Positions 9,479-16,113 of a stretch of 16,113 nt of DNA are shown here, one piece after another. This DNA comes from Terana coerulea (Eukaryota > Basidiomycota > Agaricomycetes > Polyporales > Phanerochaetaceae), in assembly GCA_024811115.1 (NCBI GenBank), contig JAKOGH010000052.1:1-16113 (forward strand), in the 5' to 3' direction. Within the stretch, counting starts at the first letter, position 1, and each line of letters opens with the position of its first letter. Below the pieces are notes generated by a model. That model was not told the DNA's origin and ran no database searches. It saw only the letters and a program-made list of their open reading frames with translations. The translations under genes were made by a program, and so were the position numbers.

Positions 9479-10499
9479 AATGTGGATCTTAGGCTGTAAA
9501 TATTGCTCTGAATCTTTGGCTTACGATGTTGTTTGTTGGGCCTACGCTATCTCACTTGCTTTGCTGTTAGTTGTGTGTAATGAATATGTTTTCATCGTTG
9601 TCCCAATACGTCCGGCTACTAGTCATTCCAGGAGAACTGCCTACTTGCCAACCAGTGGTTAATACGGTACTTATTGCAGTCCTTTCTGATACCGAATACT
9701 GGTGAGTTCTGTCTTACAATTCCTCACAAACGTAACCTGCGCTGACAGATGCCTTCTGTAATCCAGACATCGCCCTCTAGACATACCAGCCAAGACGAGG
9801 TCGTCCGATGGGTACGTAATTCAGTCGGACCTATCACACCCAATTGAGCTCATTGAAGTACAGCAATCTTTCTGAATGAGCGCAAGCCTGGGCCAGCGCA
9901 GACTGGCGTACGGCTTAAGCTCAAGGTATATATACTCCCTTCGACGGCCCTCCGTCACGGCGGTCGTGGTATCTCAGATCTCAAATTCAAACCTGCCCCA
10001 CTGGCGACTGGATATCACACCTCTGGATTTCGGGGCCCATTCTGCGCAGATCTGCGTGCGGTCGAACGTATGCCTATGCTTGCGTATAAATCAATGATAC
10101 ACGGGGATTGTCTATTAATACGGCCGGGACTAAGAGATACTTGGATACTTGGATATAATGAATTATAATGAAGACGAGGAAAATGAGGAAATGCGACACT
10201 GTGTGAAGATGCGGGAATACGGCAAGTAGTACGCTACATTAACTATAGGGTAAATATTAGGGGATGTGGGAGTAGATGCTAGGGCATGTTAAAGGCCGCG
10301 AAATGTATACAAATCCATGGGTCCATGATCTATCCAGTCAGAAAGAAAGAGAGTAATCCAAGAGTACACGTCTGAGGTTGTCCGAGACATGAGGAAAGAA
10401 AGGGAAGTGGGTCGATGCAGTTGTTCCCTGGCGGAACTGACAGGTAGGAGCGCGTGGAAGAGGAGACAGCCTGCAAAACTCCCGAGGGACGTAACGAAG
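9479..10499. other. AT-richer region downstream of DNMT5 with possible unassigned exons
   Basis: The first 200 bases look like a DNMT5 3' UTR. From about 9680 there are intron-like blocks. GTGAGT to CTGACAG covers 9701-9748, and GTACGT to GTACAG covers 9812-9863. GTATAT to ATCTCAG covers roughly 9927-9978. Between them lie short exon-like pieces, the last reading IFLNERKPGPAQTGVRLKLK (from 9866). The pieces do not join in one frame as written: a TAG or TGA intervenes at the first junctions. Given the frame errors elsewhere, a small plus-strand gene or gene relic is possible. I do not recognise the protein. Confidence 0.25.
10136..10173 (+). repeat. Short tandem repeats
   Basis: Two copies of GATACTTG (10136-10151) are followed at once by two copies of TATAATGAA (10154-10172). 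The stretch is simple AT-rich sequence in the spacer, with no evident function. Confidence 0.5.
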
Positions 10500-10985
10500 G
10501 CGACAGCCGGCGGGAGTGGCAGCGGCAGGGCGGTCCAGACGAAAGGCAATTGCAAGGAGTGCTCCGGGCCGTGGGATGAATAGCGCAAGTGGAGCTCGAA
10601 AGGATAAGACGACAATGCTGAGACGACGAAAGACGATTAGGAGAGAGGGGATGGTGGATGGCGGAGCGCACGCCGCAAACCAAACGAATAAACCACGACC
10701 GCGAATGAACAAGACGACGCCAAGACCCAGCAGGTACGGCAGAAGGTCAAGTTGTCACGGCCGATGGTCTATCCGGTCAGTTTGCTGCGGCGAGGAAGGT
10801 GGGATGGTCGCCTCAAGTCGGAGCATTGCGTCGAGTGCCTTCCGTTGAGCTGGCGATGAACGATGGTTGCCAGCGCCGGTTCGGGAACCCAATCCCGTCG
10901 TCGTATGCTCCGTTTGTCTTCTAAGGCATAAATGTCAGCGGAAGCGAATGAAAGCACGGGGCAGTCAGGCGTACCACCCATGATC
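10500..10985 (-). repeat. Tandem duplicate of the orphan gene's terminal exon and spacer (copy 2)
   Basis: This block matches 10986-11578 as a direct repeat with an offset of about 488 bases. Shared landmarks include CGAATAAACCACGAC (10685 and 11174) and GCCAGCGCCGGTTCGGGAACCC (10869 and 11357). On the minus strand 10811-10922 encodes a near copy of the neighbour's C-terminus, for example YDDGIGFPNRRWQPSFI against YDDGFGFPNRRWRPSFI. The preceding intron-like sequence (about 10923-10981) is also copied. About 90 bases of exon 6 are missing in this copy, and the terminal frame is then out of phase with the copied splice site, so it looks like a remnant. Confidence 0.65.
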
Positions 10986-11300
10986 ATGAACAGAACCGGT
11001 GAAGTATCGACGGCGGTAATGGGCGTAGTAACGGCGGCATGGACGAGGTGAAAGGCGACAGCGAGAGACGAAGCTCTTGTAGGGCAGAGACGACCACAGA
11101 CGTGGGCAGGATAAACGACAACGACGAGGGGCGAGATAAAACGAGGATAGCGGAGCGCACACAACACACCGAGCGAATAAACCACGACGTGAACAAACAA
11201 GACGACGCCGAGACCCAGCGGGTACGGCAGAGGGTCAAGTTGTCACGGCCGATAGCTTATCCGGTCAGTGTGCCGCGGCGGGGAAGAGGGGGTAGTCGTC
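10986..11300 (-). repeat. Spacer half of tandem repeat copy 1
   Basis: The segment lies just downstream of the orphan gene's stop codon on the minus strand and is repeated at about 10500-10810. Both copies keep an open minus-strand frame at matching positions (start codons 488 bases apart, 11200 and 10712). These contain similar hydrophobic words such as PYPLGLGVVLF and PYLLGLGVVLF, the first just upstream of the listed start. This may be coding, a 3' UTR, or chance in GC-rich DNA. Confidence 0.4.
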
Positions 11301-13986
11301 TCAAGCCCTAGCGTTGCGTCGAGGGCCTTCCGATGAGCTGACGATGAACGAAGGTCGCCAGCGCCGGTTCGGGAACCCAAATCCGTCGTCGTATTCCTCG
11401 TTTGTCTTCTTCACAGTCTTGGCTTGCCGGCCTGAAGCGGTCTTGTTCCTCGCATTTGGGCTGACCTTGCGCATCATAAGTTCCTCATCGCGTTCCCAGG
11501 AAGGATCGCAAACTACACGAGGTAAAAGTGTCAGTATATGCGGATGACAGTAGGGCGCAGTCAGACGTACCACCCATGTTCTCAAACGCAGGCCTCATGA
11601 CCACGTCGAACATCGACCACGATGGCCGCACCTCTCGCTCCTTCTTCTCATCTCCAGAGACGGCCGAGTCCATACCAAGGCGGTCATCATGCTTATTGGG
11701 CGTCACGAATTGGTCCAAGTAGCCTCGAGACTTCTTGCTGTCGAGCTCGCGGTAACGCTGAGAGGACTTGTCGAGTAGGGCCACATAGGACGGGGAGACA
11801 AGGCGGTCATCCACAGGTACTTGCTTCGCGACCGAAGAGTACTCCCTCCCGAGTCACGAATGTGTCCGAGTGACGACGGGTGGTCCTCTGCGACGAGCCA
11901 TGGCCGCGGTGTGGGGTCTTGTGAGGTGTGGCGAACTGAGGGCGAGGGAAGTCATGCGGGAAGTCCTGTACAAGCGCAGCCTGGCCTGCTGCACGGACGG
12001 GGACCTGCCAGGGCCCGACAATGAGTATAGCCGTTGCTTCATCGAGCTGCTGGCGCTCCTCGCTCGCCGCCCGCGCACAAGTCCTACGAAGCGCCTCGTG
12101 CAGCTTCTTGATTTCTCGGCCTTCTATCCGAATCTTCTCATCGCCACGACGGGTCCTGCTCTGAACTGGAACAGCTACAGTAGTATCAGTCAGCAAGGTA
12201 AGCACGGAGAGGATGTGGGAGACTACTCACATCGAGGGGTGTGCTCGATGTGCTCCACCAGCCACGCAGACGATCCGCCAAAGCAGAGTCTCCGCGGCGC
12301 GCGTGGCGGTACTTGTACGTGGTCGTACGGACATAGCCGCGCCGGGAAGCCGTGGTGTCAGGAAGGCGGAAGAGGGCCTGGATAGTCTTGAGGGCGCCCA
12401 TGTGCAAAGAGTTGGTCGCTACAGACGCAACGGGAGGGCTGAACAGACACCGAATGCTCTTCAATGCGCCCTCGTGAAGTCCGCTCGGAGGGACGGCGAA
12501 GAGGTGCCTGATGTCCGATAGAGCGCCCTCGTGAAGCCCCTGGGCCTCCGTAATTCGTGTTAGAGTCGCAATGGGAACCTGAATGCCAATCAATAAGTTG
12601 TCACTATGCGCACCTCCGCGGATAGTAGAGCACATACCTTGACCGCGGCAGCCGCTACGGGCGGAGCTTCACCGAATTTCTGTTCGAGCCCAAATGGTTG
12701 TTAGAGAAGCACGAGGGACTGTACACAACAGCAATGCTTACCTTATCTTCAACTACCACTGGCACACAACCGGGTATCGGAACAAAAGCGCATAACGCCT
12801 CAACGCACGAAGAAGCATCACAGCCGGCATCCACAGCCTCCGTGTTGACAAGCTCGGGGTGGGTGCTGAAGTCGACCGTGTCATGGATCCACACTTCGGG
12901 CACCCGTGGCAAGACATCGACGACCTCGATATTGATGTCGAAAGCCGAAGTCGGCGGTCCAGTAGAAACGCCCTGGTAGATGAGGCTGTCGATAAATGTT
13001 GCCATCTCCTCGAACACACAGAGTGTCACAGGGCTGGTGACAAATGACGGGGACTTGGCGACTTCAGAGACGACGGCGTCTGACTGAGACTTGGTCTTGG
13101 TCTTGCGCTGCTTGGTCTTGCTCTAGAAGCAGAGAGTAATGCTTGTCAGCAGTCTGTAGAGTCATGCCCCGGCGAAGAGCTTACCCTTCGCTTCTCATTC
13201 CTTGATGATACAAACGCAAGCCCTGCAACGACAGCCACCACTCCTATTGCACCGATCCCCATCGCGCCAACCTCCTCCCAGTCGCAGCCGCCAGCGCTGA
13301 ACTTGCCAACGGGCGGGAGGAATGTCGTGTTGGCGAACGGAGCAAGCGCCGACGAGTGCCCCAATGCGAGTGGACCACCGAACACGCCTGCAGAGACAAC
13401 AGACGCGGCCCATGTCGCAGCAGCCGAGACGTCGAGGACGATGTGCTTGAATGAGAGAGCAACAGCGTCGGCGGCCGAGAGCCGGGTGTCCAAGATAAGC
13501 TGTGCTGAGCAAGTCTGCAGGACAGGGGGTGGGTCCAGCAACCTGAGGCCGAGGGAGATACACTGCTAGGTCGGTGACGGGGGGAGGAGGCGAGAGGAGG
13601 GTGGTGCTGGGCACCGCGCAAACACCGGGCGTGGCGACATCGATGGGCGCGGAAAGGAAGGATCCAAAGCTGATGACCCCAGGAAGCGAGACAACCGCAG
13701 GAGCGCGGCGAACAGGAACAAAGTCGACCGTGGGGAGCGTCGACACGTTGGACGCTGCCCGACCCTTATCGACCGAGAACTTGCCAACCGACATCTTGGA
13801 TAGCTGACGACGCTTCGGCCCAGAGAGAAGCTTGCGTCCAAGACGCTTCGAGTGCGCCTTGACACCCTTGATCCACTTGCGGAGCTTCTTGCTGGACCCC
13901 TTGCCCCTGGAAACGAGCGACAAGGCGGAGAAGTAGCCGGTGCCGGCGCAGAGCACGGCGAGACCGACGAAGACGATGGGAAGCAT
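11301..13986 (-). CDS. Orphan membrane protein with LHxGAL repeats, six exons
   Basis: I do not recognise this family. The start ATG 13984-13986 is in a CCATCATGC context and opens a hydrophobic helix (LPIVFVGLAVLCAGTGYF), followed by a strongly basic region. A second hydrophobic segment, VGAMGIGAIGVVAVVAGLAF, lies near residue 245 and is followed by KRRSKTKQRK. Exons (minus): 13986-13185, 13122-12742, 12679-12638, 12578-12231, 12174-11571, 11512-11301; introns are 56-62 bp with GT-AG ends. About 790 residues. Exon 4 carries three repeats of about 20 residues (GLHEGALxxIRxLF type). Exon 5 has a helical charged part (REIKKLHEALRR). Frame breaks are needed near 13550 (one extra base), at 12230/12231 (one G missing at the donor) and near 11843-11850 (G run). 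Exons 1-4 join cleanly in frame otherwise. Two membrane segments and basic flanks suggest a membrane-anchored protein with a long cytosolic tail; function unknown. Confidence 0.6.
12366..12540 (-). repeat. Three internal protein repeats (LHxGAL) in the orphan gene
   Basis: On the minus strand this segment encodes GLHEGALSDIRHLFAVPP, then GLHEGALKSIRCLFSPP, then SLHMGALKTIQALFRLP. The first two are adjacent; the third follows a spacer of about eight residues. The DNA copies also share the CTTCACGAGGGCGC core, so the repeat arose by local duplication. Confidence 0.75.
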
Positions 13987-14609
13987 GATGGGCTTGGCTT
14001 GTGAAGACTTGTCAAGGTGTCGACTGTGGATGTGTGTTGGGCTACGCTGAGTACCGAGACAGTGAAGGGTGGGGGCGCTGCGGGCGGTTGCACTTGAGGG
14101 GACGCGGGGAAGGTGATGGTCGAGGTGAGGGAGGTGGTTGGTTCGGAATCCCCCTCTTTATCTGTTTGTTAACCGTCGGTCAGCCGTCGCAGCCAAAACG
14201 AGGCCAAACAGTTAAACATACCCGCCGCTTTCAGAACACCTGCCATAAAAGGCTAGAGGCTGTCTGCTTTGGGATGTGTCTTCGAATGGTTCGGTTCGCG
14301 CGCTTTGGTTTGGGACAAGCCGCTGAAATTCGATATATCTTCGCACTGTCTGGTTCTCGTATGCCCAACAGCCAGCTGCGTACCCGTGGGTGAAGTACGG
14401 GAATTATGCCCATCTCCGCTACTCCTCTGCAAGAGCTTAGAATGCTGAATACGTGCCGGGGATGCTTGTCAGGACGTGATGTTCTCTGCCCAAATTATAA
14501 AACAATCACTCAAAAATAAAACCATACAGCGAGAGTGACTCGTACCTTTTGGGAAGTGTCATTCACTTGCGGCAGAATCATCTATCTTCCCTTCCCGTTC
14601 ACTCCTGCT
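13987..14609. other. Divergent intergenic region upstream of the orphan gene
   Basis: Reading leftward, the first 160 bases are pyrimidine-rich on the minus strand (CT-rich leader), with a GATAAAGAG TATA-like word at about 14154-14162. This fits a promoter for the minus-strand gene. The right part contains a good TATAAAA at 14496 facing right. A plus-strand open frame at 14001-14393 overlaps the promoter and is not credible as a gene. Confidence 0.45.
14496..14502 (+). promoter_or_regulatory. TATA box
   Basis: TATAAAA sits in an AT-rich stretch, 108 bases before the ATG at 14610. The interval ends in a CT-rich tract (14580-14606), as in many fungal core promoters. Confidence 0.4.
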
Positions 14610-14881
14610 ATGTCTCCGCCACGGTTTGTAATTTCTAAGCAGCCGGGCGAGCAAGGCGACGCCTTGATACCTCAGCATGTTAAAACAGAGTATAGCATTG
14701 TGCAGCGAACGAGACACATAACAACAGGTACGCGTCCACGCACTTGACGGCCGCTTTGCAGGTCACGACATAGACTTGAATCTGGTGATTCCTCGGTACG
14801 TACGGCACATGCTCAGACTGTTTGCATATCAGGGGAACGAGACGTCCTGCTATGTACAAGGCAGCGGACTTAGACACGTAA
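14610..14881 (+). CDS. Doubtful three-exon mini-gene, 66 codons
   Basis: ATG 14610 opens MSPPRFVISKQPGEQG. Exons 14610-14727, 14762-14795 and 14833-14881 join in frame to a TAA at 14879-14881, ending AMYKAADLDT. The introns start GTACGC and GTACGT and end TTGCAG and ATCAG, but are only 34 and 37 bp, shorter than every other intron here. A single 105-bp intron (14728-14832) is an alternative and gives a different C-terminus. Support comes from the upstream TATA box and the CT-rich leader. The product is not recognised and no domain is visible. Confidence 0.22.
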
Positions 14882-15521
14882 CACGATGAAGGCAGGTGAA
14901 ATAGGCGTACAAGTATGCCCGTATGCGTGCCACGTCAGACACGGAGCTCCCTCCTGATCGGCGTTACCGTCAACCTTCACCGCAGACCAGACTTACGGGC
15001 GGACCCACTATAGTATTCGATGACACCCTGTCGCCGAGGCCTGAAGTCTGTAAGCTCTAGGCATCGTTCAATAGCATTAACCAACGGAAACATACCACGA
15101 TAATCCGCCATTCAATATTCTATGGTCTGTGGCCCAGACAGCACGGTAGCCTGCGAAATCCTGACCAGGATCGAGGTCGCATCTCAGAGCGGGGTCAAGC
15201 AGGGAAGGAAGGTACTAAGCGAGTTATTTTGATACAGCAAGAGATGTAGAGTATAGGGTCTAGATACAATGTAGGACGACAACAGATGGTGGAGGGAGTG
15301 CTTTGAGGATACACGCAAGAGTACCAGGTAGTAAAAGGCCATGACCGAGCACCAGGAAAGACCGCCACAGAAAGCGGGAAGGAACGCAGGGCATGTGGAG
15401 CATATGCATATAATGATATATGGCCGGGCAAGAGCGTAGATGAAGGCGTAACAGAAGCATACTGCGATGAGCCCGTGGAAATATAAAGATCTAGACCCAT
15501 CTAAGAGTGGCTGCGTCTAGT
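14882..15521. other. Intergenic region
   Basis: This stretch holds only short, unconvincing open frames. The right 300 bases are purine-rich and AT-richer on the plus strand, with TATA-like words near 15410-15422, and probably include the 3' UTR of the minus-strand gene ending at 15522. No RNA gene was recognised. Confidence 0.45.
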
Positions 15522-16113
15522 CTAGAGCAGGATGCGCGCCGCGGGCGAGGGGGTGATGTGCGCAAAGGACCGGCGCGCGCTGTGGTTGGGGAGCGGGCTG
15601 CCCGGGGAGCCGATCGGGGGCAGCGTCGTGCGGGACGCCCACGTGTAGAGCCGCAGCGTTACCGACGGCGGCGGTGAGGGCTACCGAACGAGTAGGTCGT
15701 GGTGTTTGGCGGCGTGGACGGACGCGCGGGGATGGGTATCGGGTTCGAGCGTGCTGGCGTGGCGGGAGTGGGCGCGACGCTGACGGGCTCAGGGGCAACC
15801 TCGGCGCGCGCGAACGCGAGTGGGGGCGGCGACGGCGAGCGCGACGGCGGCTCGACAAAGTACGCGGTGCGGATGTACGACGTCTGCGCGCGCGCGGTGT
15901 GCGCGGCGCCCTACGTGTGGCCGTCGTCTTCTTCCCCGCCCAGAGTGCGCGGTGCGCGATGCGCGACGCGGCGGCGGTACTCGAGCTCGAGCTCCTCGAC
16001 GGACAGCCCGTCGTCCTCCTGCGTCGGCGTGCCGCGGCCGCTGGAGCTTGCCTCGCTGGAGCTGCTGCTGCCGCTCCCTCGACCACCACGGGGCTGGCGC
16101 CGCGCACGACTGC
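15522..16113 (-). CDS. C-terminal part of an unidentified Ser/Pro-rich protein, 5'-partial
   Basis: The gene enters from the right edge and ends at a TAG (plus-strand CTA 15522-15524). The frame begins with a Ser-rich run and GTPTQEDDGLSVEELELEYRRR. After an in-frame TAG (plus-strand CTA 15911-15913) it continues as QTSYIRTAYFVEPPSRSPSP with many Pro/Ser/Thr. It then shifts frame at the GGG of 15678-15680 into SVTLRLYTWASRTTLPPIGS and ends AARILL. Third-position GC and residue makeup favour this frame over the long Arg-rich frame beside it. The TAG may be another base error or a true stop. No family is recognised; the tail looks disordered. Confidence 0.5.

Noticed and set aside
14001..14393. 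Plus-strand frame of 130 codons
   Set aside because: It overlaps the promoter and leader of the minus-strand orphan gene, is Gly/Arg-rich from purine-rich DNA, and shows no domain.
15517..16107. Arg-rich minus-strand frame of 196 codons
   Set aside because: It is a shifted shadow of the Ser/Pro-rich coding frame; Arg, Ala and Pro dominance is what GC-rich out-of-frame reading produces.

Overview
The window is nuclear DNA of a filamentous basidiomycete, most likely an Agaricomycete. It is GC-rich and gene-dense. Its genes are cut by many short introns (mostly 50-63 bp, GT/GC donors, C/TAG acceptors), and it carries a DNMT5-type DNA methyltransferase, a family kept in many fungi. No bacterial or viral genes are seen.

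Layout, left to right. (1) 1-605, plus strand: the 3' part of an EFM7/nicotinamide N-methyltransferase-like protein methyltransferase. (2) 888-1363, plus: a four-exon CRIPT homologue, a small zinc-knuckle protein. (3) 2198-9478, plus: a giant gene of about 2,300 codons for a DNMT5 maintenance DNA methyltransferase. It has an N-terminal PCNA-binding (PIP) motif, a C5-cytosine methyltransferase domain, a Cys cluster, an SNF2 ATPase with a long charged insertion carrying SUMO-binding-like motifs, a RING finger and a C-terminal helicase lobe. (4) 9479-10500: AT-richer DNA with possible exons of an unidentified gene. (5) 11301-13986, minus: a six-exon orphan gene with two membrane segments and three copies of an LHxGAL repeat. 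Its last exon plus the following spacer are tandemly duplicated downstream (about 10500-10985). (6) 14610-14881, plus: a doubtful mini-gene behind a TATA box. (7) 15522 to the right edge, minus: the C-terminal part of an unidentified Ser/Pro-rich protein.

A dominant technical feature is that almost every gene needs one or more single-base frame corrections, often at short homopolymers, to read its conserved protein. At least twelve such sites were found. Because they hit unrelated genes while catalytic motifs stay intact, I read them mainly as assembly or base-calling errors rather than as pseudogenes. This cannot be settled from one sequence.

Functionally, the core is DNMT5, which keeps CG methylation after replication by an ATP-dependent mechanism. 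The PIP box and SUMO-binding-like motifs suggest, by inference, recruitment through PCNA. The neighbours (a protein lysine/N-terminal methyltransferase, CRIPT, an orphan membrane protein) show no evident pathway link to it.
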